From assembly GCA_900320095.1 (NCBI GenBank), contig ONQZ01000045.1, positions 1-57,887 on the forward strand: a stretch of DNA of 57,887 nucleotides, written 5' to 3'. Each line of letters opens with the position of its first letter. Within the stretch, counting starts at the first letter, position 1. The DNA comes from an uncultured Lentisphaerota bacterium. Its GTDB lineage: Bacteria > Verrucomicrobiota > Lentisphaeria > Victivallales > UBA1829. The position numbers and the translations under genes are program-made. The notes under the pieces are model-generated. The model worked only from the letters and a program-made list of their open reading frames with translations. It did not search any database and had not been told where the DNA came from. Below, one piece after another: positions 1 to 7,957 of this stretch.

Positions 1-2
1 GC

Positions 3-1712
3 TTCCAGATGCCGGAAGGCGGATTCCCCGGCTTCGGCGGCGGCATGCCTCCGATGGGCGGCCAGGGCGGAGCTCCCGGCGGCATGGGCGGCTTCCCGAT
101 GATGGGCGGCTTCGGCGGCGGCATGGGCGGCTTCCCCGGCATGGGCGGCGGCCAGCAGAATCAGACCCCGGCGGTCGACATGGCGACTCTCCCCGGCGGC
201 ATCCGCAGCGAAGAACCCGAAAAGGCCGATGACAGCGGCTTCCCGATGGTCAAGGACCTGAAGGCCTCCGACGCGTATCCGGAGATCATGAAGTTCCGCG
301 ACGGCACCGCCGTGACCAAGGACAACTGGGCGAAGCGCGCCGAAGAGATCAAGAAACTCTATGAATACTACATGTACGGTGTGTGGCACGATGGCTCCGA
401 AGTCGACGTCACCTACAAGATGAACGAAGGCGACAACAACGGCCGCAAGTCCATGACCGTGACCGTCACGCGCAAGAGCACCGGCAAGTCCGGCACGTTC
501 GACGTGAACATCACGCTCCCGACCGCCAGCGACGAAGTCAAGATGCCGGAAGGCGGCTGGCCCGTCGTCCTCGGCATGCACGGCGCGCAGGAAGCGGTCG
601 CGGCGTCCCGCGGCTATGCTTCCATGACGTTCGGCGGTGGCGGCGGCTTCATGGGCGGCGTCACCAACATCGCCGCTGACAACAACCGTCACACCGGCCT
701 CTTCTACGATCTGTATCCCTACGGTGAAGACTGGAAGGAACAGACCGGCGAACTCCTCGCCTGGAGCTGGGGCATCTCCCGTATCATCGACGCCCTCGAA
801 AAGGGCGCGGGCAAGGAACTCAACATCAACCCGAAGAACACCATCGTGACCGGCGTCTCCCGTTACGGCAAGGCCGCCATGGTCTGCGGCGCGTTCGAGC
901 CCCGCATCAAAATGTGCGCTCCGTCCTGCTCCGGCGCGGGCGGCGTCGCGATGTACCGCTACGTCTCCGAAGGCAAGACCTACGACTTCTCCAGCAAGAA
1001 CGATTCCAAGGAATACAAGTACGGCCGGAACGAGCCGATCGACAGCCTCCAGGCCACCGGCGAACAGGGCTGGTTCAACAACAAGTTCATGTGCTTCAAA
1101 GACCCGAAGACCCTCCCCGTCGACCAGCACATGCTCGCCATGCTCTGCGCCGATCCTGAACGCTACCTCTTCATCATCGGCTCCTGCACGGGTGAAGACT
1201 GGGTGAACGCCCCCGCCATGTGGCTCACCTTCCGCGCCGCGAAGGCTTCCTATGAGAAGCTCGGCCTCGGCGATCACATCGTCGCGAACATCCACAAGTC
1301 CGGCCACGCTGTCACGGCCGAAGACATGAACTACATGATCGACTACTTCAACGAGAAAGTCTACGGCATCAAGTCCAAGACCGATCTCACCTGCCTCACG
1401 ACCTCCGCGTTCGAACTCCCGGTCAACAAAGACCCGCTGTTCGACTCCTTCGGCGGCACGGTTCCTCCGCAGCCCAAGCCGGATCCGGCCCCCGCGGCTA
1501 ACGCCAACGGCGGCCAGCGTCCCGGCGGCGGCATGGGCGGTTTCGGCGGCGGCATGGGCGGCTTCGGCGGCGGCATGGGCGGCTTCGGCGGCGGCATGGG
1601 CGGCGCTCCCAGACCTGCCGGTGCTCCCGGTGCCGGTGCCGCGGGCGGCGCTCCTAGACCGGGCGGCGCTCCCGGCGCGGGTGCGGCTCCCGGAGCCGGC
1701 GCTCCTCGCTGA
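3..1712 (+). CDS. Glucuronoyl esterase-like (CE15) secreted hydrolase, 5' truncated
   Basis: The frame is open to the window edge and reads Phe-Gln before the first Met, so the true start and signal peptide lie upstream. After about 55 residues of Gly/Met-rich sequence comes an alpha/beta-hydrolase resembling CE15 4-O-methyl-glucuronoyl methylesterases, which cut the lignin-glucuronoxylan ester bond. Support: GVSRYGKAA matches the CE15 nucleophile region (GCSRNGKGA), followed by PSCSGAGGVAMYRY, a GEQGWF segment, LPVDQHMLAML and a late His in KSGHAVT. The C-terminus is four copies of a GGGMGGF unit and then a Pro/Ala/Gly tail. The next gene is a second esterase of the same build, separated by a strong terminator. 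The family call rests on motifs only; a broader acetylxylan esterase-like enzyme is possible. Confidence 0.8.
   Translation, partial: FQMPEGGFPGFGGGMPPMGGQGGAPGGMGGFPMMGGFGGGMGGFPGMGGGQQNQTPAVDMATLPGGIRSEEPEKADDSGFPMVKDLKASDAYPEIMKFRDGTAVTKDNWAKRAEEIKKLYEYYMYGVWHDGSEVDVTYKMNEGDNNGRKSMTVTVTRKSTGKSGTFDVNITLPTASDEVKMPEGGWPVVLGMHGAQEAVAASRGYASMTFGGGGGFMGGVTNIAADNNRHTGLFYDLYPYGEDWKEQTGELLAWSWGISRIIDALEKGAGKELNINPKNTIVTGVSRYGKAAMVCGAFEPRIKMCAPSCSGAGGVAMYRYVSEGKTYDFSSKNDSKEYKYGRNEPIDSLQATGEQGWFNNKFMCFKDPKTLPVDQHMLAMLCADPERYLFIIGSCTGEDWVNAPAMWLTFRAAKASYEKLGLGDHIVANIHKSGHAVTAEDMNYMIDYFNEKVYGIKSKTDLTCLTTSAFELPVNKDPLFDSFGGTVPPQPKPDPAPAANANGGQRPGGGMGGFGGGMGGFGGGMGGFGGGMGGAPRPAGAPGAGAAGGAPRPGGAPGAGAAPGAGAPR
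1524..1607 (+). repeat. 21-bp in-frame tandem repeat encoding GGGMGGF
   Basis: Four consecutive 21-bp units (GGCGGCGGCATGGGCGGCTTC with minor variation) lie in the 3' end of the CE15-like gene. The same unit, on the other strand, fills 6245-6349 in another esterase gene. Confidence 0.9.
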
Positions 1713-1732
1713 GCCCCGTTCTCTGATCCTTC

Positions 1733-1762
1733 GGGAAGCGGTTCGTCCGCTTCCCGTTTTTT
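1733..1762 (+). terminator. Rho-independent terminator after the CE15-like gene
   Basis: A perfect 9-bp stem (GGGAAGCGG / CCGCTTCCC) with a TTCGT loop is followed by G and six T. It lies 21 bp after the stop codon and separates the two esterase genes. Confidence 0.92.
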
Positions 1763-1908
1763 ACGGAATTAAACTAAAATACATGTTTTTTTTGAAAAGT
1801 ACATGCAATAATGTTTGTTCCGGTATCGTTAAATAACATGTAAGCAAATAAACTCGTCCCGCAACACATAAACAACCAATCCAACAAAAATCATACAAGG
1901 AGATTCGT

Positions 1909-3618
1909 ATGAAACACATGTTCAACAAGATGCTGGCTTCCGGCGCGTTCATCGCCGGTACCATGCTGATCGCGTCCGTGCTCTCCGCTCAGGCTCCGGC
2001 CGGCGGTGCTGCTCCGGCCGGTGCACCCGGCGCTGCTCCCGGCGGCGCTCCCGCGGGCGGCATGCCCATGGGCGGCGGCTTCCAGATGCCTGCCGGCGGT
2101 TTCGGCGGCGGCATGGGCGGCGGCTTCGGCGGCGGCCAGGGCGGAATGCCCCCGATGGGCGGCTTCGGCGGCGGCATGGGCGGTATGCCCCCGATGGGCG
2201 GCGAAGGCGGAATGCCCGATTTCGGCGCCATGTTCGGCGGCCAGATGCCTGATTTCGGCGCCATGTTCGGCGGTATGGGCGGTATGCCTCCGATGGGCGG
2301 CGGCGAAGGCGGCGCGCCTGGCGGATTCCCCGGCTTCGGCGGCGGCATGCCTCCGATGGGCGGCGGCGAAGGCGGCGGCATGGGCGGCTTCCCGATGATG
2401 GGCGGCTTCGGCGGCATGGGCATGGGCGGCTTCCCCGGAATGGGCGGAGCTCCCGGCGGCCAGCAGCAGGAAGCCAAGCCGGACAAAGGCAGCCAGCTTC
2501 CGAAAGGATACAACGCCGACGGCCCGACCTACGTGAAAGTCGACCTCTGCACCGCGGACAAGAAGTGCCCGGTCTGCTCCCTCTGGGATTCCGCCAAGAA
2601 GGAATGGAAGGACATCGAGCCCCCGAAGAAGACCGGTGGCGGCGGCATGGGCATGTTCGGCATGATGGGCGGCTTCGGCGGCGGTGGCGGCGGCGTCATG
2701 ACCAATAACGGCCAGCCGATCGGCGTCAAGCAGATGGCCGACATCAAGTTCGCGGCCGACGGCTCCAGCTCCCAGTACATGGACGGCTATCTCCCCGAGA
2801 TCAAGGAAGGCCAGAAGGCTCCGGCCATCCTCTACATCCACGGCGGCGCCTGGATGGGCGGCAGTGCCCGCGGCTGCAACGCCGGATTCTTCGATCGCCT
2901 GGTGAAGGCCGGCTATGCCGTCTTCTCCCTGAACTACCGTCTCTCCAGCGAGGCTTCCTTCCCGCGTCCGATGAACGACGCCAAGGCCGCCGTCCGCTGG
3001 ATCCGCGCCCACGCGAAGGAACTCAACCTTGACGCCGACCACATCGGCGCGATCGGCGACTCCTCCGGCGGTCACATGGCGGGCTTCCTCGGCACCACCA
3101 GCAACATCAAGGGCCTCATGATGGGCGATATCGGCGACAACGCCGAATACTCCTCCTCCGTCCAGGCCGTCGTCGACCTCTTCGGCCCGATGAACGTCCT
3201 CACCATGGACCAGCAGGCCAAGGACGCCGAGGCCGAAGCCGGCCGCGGCATGATGGGCCACGATGCCGACCAGGGCCCCTACAGCTCCTACGTCGGTCTC
3301 CCGATCCACAGCAACCGCGAGACCAATCCCGCTCCCGCACAGCGCGCCGATCCTGGCATGTATGCCCACACGCTTGATCCCAAGACCGCTCCCGGATTCC
3401 TGATCCAGCACGGCACCAAGGACAACGTCGTTCCGATCGGTTCCTCCAAGGAATTCGCCGAAACCGTTGCCAAGTACATCGGCAAGGACAAAGTGATCTT
3501 CGAAGGCGCCGGCTTCTTTGATGGCTGCGGTCACGAAGACGGACGTTTCTTCGATGAGAAGAACTCCAAGCGCGTCATCGAATTCCTCGACAAGTATCTG
3601 AAGCCCGCGAAGAAGTAA
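1909..3618 (+). CDS. Secreted BD-FAE-like esterase with Gly/Met-rich N-terminal region
   Basis: The start ATG follows AAGGAG at good spacing. Residues 1-28 form a signal peptide ending at SAQA. About 160 residues of Gly/Met/Pro-rich repeats follow (GGGMGG, GGMPPMGG, DFGAMFGG), with another Gly-rich patch near 245-265. The rest is an alpha/beta-hydrolase of the BD-FAE/esterase-lipase type: oxyanion motif HGGAWMGG, nucleophile motif GDSSGGH, an Asp region at HGTKDNVVP and a late His in GCGHED. This family deacylates acetylated or feruloylated xylan. A Cys-containing stretch (DKKCPVCSLWD) sits between the repeats and the catalytic domain; its role is unknown. Secretion is inferred from the signal peptide. 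Confidence 0.85.
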   Translation: MKHMFNKMLASGAFIAGTMLIASVLSAQAPAGGAAPAGAPGAAPGGAPAGGMPMGGGFQMPAGGFGGGMGGGFGGGQGGMPPMGGFGGGMGGMPPMGGEGGMPDFGAMFGGQMPDFGAMFGGMGGMPPMGGGEGGAPGGFPGFGGGMPPMGGGEGGGMGGFPMMGGFGGMGMGGFPGMGGAPGGQQQEAKPDKGSQLPKGYNADGPTYVKVDLCTADKKCPVCSLWDSAKKEWKDIEPPKKTGGGGMGMFGMMGGFGGGGGGVMTNNGQPIGVKQMADIKFAADGSSSQYMDGYLPEIKEGQKAPAILYIHGGAWMGGSARGCNAGFFDRLVKAGYAVFSLNYRLSSEASFPRPMNDAKAAVRWIRAHAKELNLDADHIGAIGDSSGGHMAGFLGTTSNIKGLMMGDIGDNAEYSSSVQAVVDLFGPMNVLTMDQQAKDAEAEAGRGMMGHDADQGPYSSYVGLPIHSNRETNPAPAQRADPGMYAHTLDPKTAPGFLIQHGTKDNVVPIGSSKEFAETVAKYIGKDKVIFEGAGFFDGCGHEDGRFFDEKNSKRVIEFLDKYLKPAKK

Positions 3619-3696
3619 TTCTCCGGTCTGCTGATACCCCGCCCGGCAGGACGCCTCAGAACTCCTGCCGGACGTCGGGAAAGACGAAAGACACTC

Positions 3697-3728
3697 GCAT
3701 CCCGGACTCCGGTCCGGGGTGCTTTTTT
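3697..3728 (+). terminator. Rho-independent terminator after the BD-FAE-like esterase
   Basis: An 11-bp stem (GCATCCCGGAC / GTCCGGGGTGC, one G-T pair) with a TCCG loop is followed by six T. Confidence 0.9.
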
Positions 3729-3741
3729 ATGAACTGCCTGC

Positions 3742-3769
3742 TTGCTTTTTTCGGAAACAACCGTATAGT
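3742..3769 (+). promoter_or_regulatory. Sigma-70-type promoter of the Sel1 gene
   Basis: TTGCTT (3742-3747), a 16-bp spacer and TATAGT (3764-3769), about 55 bp before the start codon. Confidence 0.6.
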
Positions 3770-3824
3770 ATTTACATGCGATACTTGTTTTGTGTGAATC
3801 GAAATCAAAAAATGAGGCGAGAAG

Positions 3825-5267
3825 ATGAAACTCCTGAATGCGATCTGGGATTTTATCAAAACCTTGATCTGTTGCGTGGTTGTCCTCGCCTTATATTTCG
3901 GCGTGGGATCGTTTATCTGTTATCGTCTGTTCCTCGACAATCCGCAGGGAATCATCGGATACATCATCGGGGCGGCGATCCTTGTCATGATGCTGTTCCA
4001 TGTGTTCTGTCTCATTTACGCGGGAATCTGTCTCATCAAAGACGCATGGGACGGGCGGAGGAAAAAGAAGGAAGGGGAAGACGAGACGTCGCGAGAGGAT
4101 ATCGAAGAACCGTCCCAACCTGAACCGGACCGCTCGCCGGATCCGGACCATCCTTTGTCGGCGGACGAGCTTGCATCGTTCTCCGTGCCCGATGCGCAAG
4201 AGTCTTCCTGCGAAAAGGCGAAGGATGGACCTGCGGAAAAAGAAGAAAAAACACATCACCATCATTCCGGCTGTACGGTCGTGATCGGCGTGCTTCTGAT
4301 TATCGCGGGCATTTTTGTCGATGTCTATGGTTCCTGGTCGGAACGGTCGAATCTATTTAAGCAGGGCGTGGCGGCATACGAAGCCGGGGATTATGGAAAC
4401 GCGGTGCAGTGCCTCTTGCAAACCACGGGGTATGCGCGTGCGTGTTATCTCCTCGGAATCTGCTATTATGAGGGGAAGGGCGTGGAAAAAGACTGGGACA
4501 AGGCGTTCCACTGGTTCCATGAGGGCGCGAAGATGGAGGACAATCCGGCGCATGATGCTGTGCGCGACGCCCAGTACATGCTCGGGCTGTGCTTCGAACA
4601 GGCCATCGGCACGGAACGGGACATGGGAAAGGCGCTCATCTGCTGGGGAAAAGCCGCGAAACTCGGACATGCCGAGGCGCAGTACCGGGTCGGGCAGACT
4701 GCGATCCTTGAATTTCAGGAGTTCGATGATGGCATCGAATTTCTCCGCAAATCCGCGGAACAGGGCAATCCGTTTGCCATGCGTGTCCTCGGGTTCGTCT
4801 ATGAGGGAAAAGACAAAGCGGAATCGGATGACTGGTACGCGAAAGCCGCCGCGGCGTTGTACAAGGCGGCGAAACAGGGCGACCCGCGCGCGATGCACGA
4901 TCTGGCGGGGCTTTACCGCGACGGCAAGGGCGTGGCAAAGGATCCCGCCGAGGCGGAAAAGTTGTTCGAACAGGCCGCGAAAACGTATCTTGCGCTCGCC
5001 GAACAGGGCGATCCGGACGCGCAGTGCATGGTCGGCGGGTTCTATGCCAGGGGCATCGGCGTGAAACAGGATGCCTCGGAGGGCGTGAAATGGTTCCGTG
5101 CCGCCGCCGATCAGGGGTATATGAAAGGGAAAGCCCTGCTGGGACTGGCGTATTTCGAGGGCAGGGGCGTGAAACAGGACGAAGCCGAGGGCGTGAAATG
5201 GCTCCGTGCCGCCGCCGAACAGGGCGACGAAACATCCGAAGCGTTCCTCTCCGAACACGGAAAATGA
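3825..5267 (+). CDS. Sel1-repeat (TPR-like) membrane protein
   Basis: This 480-residue protein has two N-terminal membrane segments (about residues 8-32 and 43-66), an acidic/charged linker and a short His run (HHHHSG). A third hydrophobic segment follows (VVIGVLLIIAGIFVDVYGSW, about 150-170). The rest is a chain of roughly six to seven Sel1 repeats, with signatures such as LGICYYEGKGVEKDWDKAFHWF and repeated AAEQGD. Sel1 repeats form TPR-like solenoids that bind other proteins. No enzymatic domain is visible, so a scaffold or signalling role at the membrane is inference. It stands alone between its own promoter and a terminator shared with the convergent downstream gene. Confidence 0.85.
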   Translation: MKLLNAIWDFIKTLICCVVVLALYFGVGSFICYRLFLDNPQGIIGYIIGAAILVMMLFHVFCLIYAGICLIKDAWDGRRKKKEGEDETSREDIEEPSQPEPDRSPDPDHPLSADELASFSVPDAQESSCEKAKDGPAEKEEKTHHHHSGCTVVIGVLLIIAGIFVDVYGSWSERSNLFKQGVAAYEAGDYGNAVQCLLQTTGYARACYLLGICYYEGKGVEKDWDKAFHWFHEGAKMEDNPAHDAVRDAQYMLGLCFEQAIGTERDMGKALICWGKAAKLGHAEAQYRVGQTAILEFQEFDDGIEFLRKSAEQGNPFAMRVLGFVYEGKDKAESDDWYAKAAAALYKAAKQGDPRAMHDLAGLYRDGKGVAKDPAEAEKLFEQAAKTYLALAEQGDPDAQCMVGGFYARGIGVKQDASEGVKWFRAAADQGYMKGKALLGLAYFEGRGVKQDEAEGVKWLRAAAEQGDETSEAFLSEHGK

Positions 5268-5291
5268 CCGGACCGTTTTCTTCCGCGAAAC

Positions 5292-5329
5292 AAAAAAAAG
5301 ACCGAATCCGCGAGGAGACAGTCTTTTTT
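5292..5329. terminator. Bidirectional terminator between convergent genes
   Basis: AAAAAAGAC and GTCTTTTTT flank a short inner TCC-GCGA-GGA hairpin. The T-run exists on both strands, serving the Sel1 gene (+) and the small protein gene (-). Confidence 0.6.
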
Positions 5330-5349
5330 GAACCTGTTGTGAACGGGGA

Positions 5350-5853
5350 TCAGAATCTTCGGAAGCCGTTTCCGAAATCGTCGCCGTAACCGTTCGCGCC
5401 GAATCCGTCGTAATCGGGATTCCGGGAACCGCCGAAATCGTCGTTTCCGATCCCGCCCTCGAACCCGTGTCCGCCTCTCATCCGGCCGTATGCGATATTC
5501 GGGAGCACCGGCGGCATCGGAGGCGGCATCATGCCGGGAACGGGAGTCTCCTCGAATCCGAACGCCCCGTCATCCTCGTTGAACCCGGACGGTTCGCCAT
5601 GCGCGGCGAACCATCTGTCGGAGTCTTCGAGGCTCCGCTGTTCCTTCTCCTGCGCCTGTTTGATCGCGCGCTTTTCCCTGCGTGCTTCCTCGCGTTCGGC
5701 TCGGCGTTCCTTCGCCTCGATGCGCCTGGCCTCGGCTTCGCTGATGACAGGTTCGTCGGAAACGGGTTGAATCTTCGCCGGGCACACTTTGATGAGGACG
5801 ATGAGTGCGGCGGGAACGAGGAAGACGAGGAGGATGGAGGAAGATTTCAGCAT
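5350..5853 (-). CDS. Small TM/coiled-coil/Gly-rich protein, paralogue of the 54.6 kb gene
   Basis: Unrecognised family. The 167 residues have a clear three-part build: an N-terminal hydrophobic anchor (residues about 5-23), a highly charged Glu/Arg helix (EAEARRIEAKERRAEREEAR and following, about 38-72) and a Gly/Asp/Phe-rich C-terminus (DGFGANGYGDDFGNGFRRF). The protein at 54562-54981 has the same order: TM segment, ERRAQRAEERRAKKAEK helix and GGFGGGFGPG tail, so the two look like distant paralogues. Most of the chain would lie on one side of the membrane; which side cannot be told. Its own promoter lies upstream. Function unknown. Confidence 0.7.
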   Translation of the reverse strand: MLKSSSILLVFLVPAALIVLIKVCPAKIQPVSDEPVISEAEARRIEAKERRAEREEARREKRAIKQAQEKEQRSLEDSDRWFAAHGEPSGFNEDDGAFGFEETPVPGMMPPPMPPVLPNIAYGRMRGGHGFEGGIGNDDFGGSRNPDYDGFGANGYGDDFGNGFRRF

Positions 5854-5908
5854 GGCAGGACTCCGCGGGATTGTTGGTTTCGGTTTTAGATTATTTTAAT
5901 TTTAAAGT

Positions 5909-5936
5909 AATATACACCTCGTTTTTGAAAAGTCAA
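5909..5936 (-). promoter_or_regulatory. Promoter of the small Gly-rich protein gene
   Basis: On the minus strand: TTGACT (5936-5931), a 16-bp spacer and TATATT (5914-5909), about 55 bp before the start at 5853. Confidence 0.65.
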
Positions 5937-5999
5937 TGGCGTTTTATTTCGATTTTAAAGTTTTTTCGGCAAAAAACGAAGAAAAAACGGAAAAGCGAT

Positions 6000-6037
6000 A
6001 AAAAAGTCAACCGGACCGTGTTGCGATCCGGTTGACT
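6000..6037 (-). terminator. Rho-independent terminator of the frameshifted esterase
   Basis: A 12-bp stem (GTCAACCGGATC / GGTCCGGTTGAC on the minus strand) is followed by six T, just after the stop at 6071. Confidence 0.9.
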
Positions 6038-6070
6038 CGATTGTCTTATGTCGGGAAATCCCGATTCAGC

Positions 6071-7429
6071 TTACTTGGACTCTTCCTTGGAGTCGGTGAG
6101 CTTCTTCTGGAGATCGCGCATTTTCTCGCGATACGCAGCGGGATCTTTCTGACGGAGTTCCTGAGCGGCCTTGTATTCGGCCGGGAACTTTTCCTGAATC
6201 TCGCTGACCGTGCTCACAGAGGCTCCGCCGCCCTGGCCGGGGCCCATGCCGCCGCCGAAGCCGCCCATGCCGCCGCCGAAGCCGCCCATGCCGCCGCCGA
6301 AGCCGCCCATGCCGCCGCCGAAGCCGCCCATGCCGCCGCCGGGGAATCCACCCTGGCCGTTACCGGGACGCTGGCCGCCCTGGCCCTGGGGACGCTGGCC
6401 TTGCGGACGCTGGCCGCCCTGGCCGCCCTGACCGAATCCGGGGAATCCGCCCTGGCCGCCGGGAGCAGCACCGGGAGCACCGCCGGGGGCGCCGCCCTGA
6501 CCGAATCCGGGGAATCCGCCCTGGCCGCCCATCGGGGGCATCTGGCCGCCCTGACCGAATCCGGGGAATCCGCCCTGGCCGCCCATCGGAGGCATGCCGC
6601 CGCCGAAGTTGGGCATGCCGCCCTGGCCGCCGCCCATCGGGGGCATACCGCCGCCGAAGTTGGGCATACCGCCGCCGAAGTTGGGCATACCGCCGCCGAA
6701 GTTGGGCATACCGCCGCCCATGCCGCCGCCGAACGGGAATCCGCCGCCGCCACGCTGTTTGGCCGCGTTGATCTCTTCTTCGGTGAAGACTTTGCCCTTG
6801 GCCTTCTTGCCTTCTTCGGTGCGCTTCTGCGCGAAGAGCCACTTGAAGGTCTCAGGATCGGCATACGCCTTTTCCCAGGAGTTGTGCTCGACGCCTTCGT
6901 AGATCGTGAGCTTCACGTTCTTGTTGCCGGCATCTTCGAGGGCCTTGAACATCTCGCGGGAGAGGTTGGTCGGGACAAGGTTGTCACGGTCGCCGTGGAA
7001 AATGCTGATGGCCATGTTCTTCAGGACAGGAGCCTGCGCCGGGTCGGCGCCGCCGCAGATCGGAATCGCGGCCGCGAAGAGGTCCGGACGGCGGGAGATG
7101 GTGTCCCAGGTGCCGTAGCCGCCCATGGAGAGGCCGGTGATGTAGACGCGGTCGGGATCGGCATCGAATTCTTTGATCTTCGCTTCGATCATGTCCGGGA
7201 TGAGGCCGGTGGACTTGGAGGGCAGGGGCTGGAGAGCCGCGCCGGAACCGCCGCGATGCAGCGGAGCCCAGAGCTCGGAGGACGGGCACTGGCAGGTGAT
7301 GAGGACGACTTTCTGCTTCTGGTCGCGGATGTTCTTCACGATGTCGGACACGCCGAGTTCGTTCTGGGCGAGGTTGTTGTCGCCGCGTTCGCCGATGCCG
7401 TGCAGGAAGACGAGGATTGTTGTAGAGGT
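6071..7429 (-). CDS. CE1-like secreted esterase, catalytic part after a frameshift
   Basis: This frame carries the catalytic part of an alpha/beta-hydrolase of the COG4099/CE1-like type. It reads ILVFLHGIGERGDNN (oxyanion region), then TGLSMGGYGTW (nucleophile Ser), FHGDRDNLVP (Asp) and a His in GVEHNSWEK. The esterase domain is followed by about 145 residues of Gly/Met/Phe/Pro-rich repeats (PNFGGGM, GFGGGMG, QRPQGQ) and a charged C-terminal helix (EIQEKFPAEYKAAQELRQK). No start codon precedes the HGIGERG motif in this frame; a GTG at 7351 would cut the oxyanion motif off. The signal peptide is found in another frame (7418-7631), so the gene is split by a +1 or -2 shift near 7420. Substrate is not determinable; a carbohydrate ester is likely from context. 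Confidence 0.75.
   Translation of the reverse strand, partial: TSTTILVFLHGIGERGDNNLAQNELGVSDIVKNIRDQKQKVVLITCQCPSSELWAPLHRGGSGAALQPLPSKSTGLIPDMIEAKIKEFDADPDRVYITGLSMGGYGTWDTISRRPDLFAAAIPICGGADPAQAPVLKNMAISIFHGDRDNLVPTNLSREMFKALEDAGNKNVKLTIYEGVEHNSWEKAYADPETFKWLFAQKRTEEGKKAKGKVFTEEEINAAKQRGGGGFPFGGGMGGGMPNFGGGMPNFGGGMPNFGGGMPPMGGGQGGMPNFGGGMPPMGGQGGFPGFGQGGQMPPMGGQGGFPGFGQGGAPGGAPGAAPGGQGGFPGFGQGGQGGQRPQGQRPQGQGGQRPGNGQGGFPGGGMGGFGGGMGGFGGGMGGFGGGMGGFGGGMGPGQGGGASVSTVSEIQEKFPAEYKAAQELRQKDPAAYREKMRDLQKKLTDSKEESK
6245..6349 (-). repeat. 21-bp in-frame tandem repeat (GGGMGGF unit)
   Basis: Five 21-bp units with starts spaced exactly 21 bp apart (6245, 6266, 6287, 6308, 6329). They are the same unit as at 1524-1607, on the opposite strand. 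Confidence 0.9.
6594..6725 (-). repeat. 21-bp related repeat encoding PNFGGGM
   Basis: Repeated blocks encoding PNFGGGM, interrupted by PPMGGGQGG-type units, in the same Gly-rich region of the esterase. Confidence 0.75.
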
Positions 7430-7631
7430 GCTGGCAGATGTTCAGCTTGTCTTCACCTTTCGTGAAGGGCTTCTGTTCCAGTTCGGTGTCCTTGAGGATC
7501 TTCTGCCATTTTTCAGTCTGGCTCTGCTGCTGGCCCTGCTGCGGAGCGCCGCCGCCCGGGAACTGGGCGTAGGCCTGGCTTGCCGCGATGGCGCAAACCG
7601 CGATCGCGATCATTCTGACGGAGCATTTCAT
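7418..7631 (-). pseudogene. 5' fragment (signal peptide) of the frameshifted CE1-like esterase
   Basis: The ATG at 7631 follows CAGGAGAACAACAAA, a good ribosome site. It opens a signal peptide (MKCSVRMIAIAVCAIAASQAYA) and a short mature start rich in Gly and Gln, ending at KLNICQHLYNN. Beyond about 7418 this frame turns into Arg/Pro/His-rich nonsense, while the frame of the catalytic domain becomes meaningful. Related esterases usually have about ten more residues between these points, so a small deletion may accompany the shift. Confidence 0.7.
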
Positions 7632-7957
7632 TTTGTTGTTCTCCTGTTTGTGTTGTTTGGGGTGTTGAGTTGGTTATGATGGTGAAAGGAACATCGTTTT
7701 TGTTGCGGACCCGTGCGGCATGCGCGCACACGAATCCATTCTTCAAATAATATAACGTGGGAAGTGCAGGATTGTATATGTAGTTTTTTGCCTGAAAGAT
7801 GCACTTTTTATCTTATTTGGTTTAAAATCGAAGCAAAGTCCCGCTTTTTTCGCATTTTTACCCGAAACGACACAATAATCCCTGCACGCCGCGCCGGATC
7901 ATCGCGGACGCGCAGGGATGAAAAAAGCCGCCGGAGGTCGTCCGGCGGCGCGTGAGG
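7632..7957. other. Intergenic region between the esterase and trxB
   Basis: These 326 bases hold the trxB terminator and, upstream of the esterase, the AT-rich element GTTATATTATTTGAA (minus strand, about 7743-7757) containing a TATATT -10. A further GC-rich inverted repeat has arms CCCTGC (7880-7885) and GCAGGG (7912-7917). No credible gene was seen. Confidence 0.6.
7921..7949 (-). terminator. Rho-independent terminator of trxB
   Basis: A perfect 9-bp stem (GCCGCCGGA / TCCGGCGGC) with a 5-nt loop is followed by six T on the minus strand, 8 bp after the trxB stop. Confidence 0.95.

Noticed and set aside
1763..1908. Promoter for the BD-FAE-like esterase.
   Set aside because: The gap is AT-rich with TTGAAA at about 1793, but no -10 at proper spacing stood out, so no promoter was called.
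1891..3534. A 547-codon minus-strand frame rich in Ala and His opposite the BD-FAE-like esterase.
   Set aside because: It is the reverse reading of Gly/Met-rich repeats, which naturally gives long Ala/His/Pro frames without stops.
6245..6725. Regular short repeats that might suggest a CRISPR array.
   Set aside because: Units are contiguous 21-bp codon-phase repeats without unique spacers and encode a Gly-rich protein tail.
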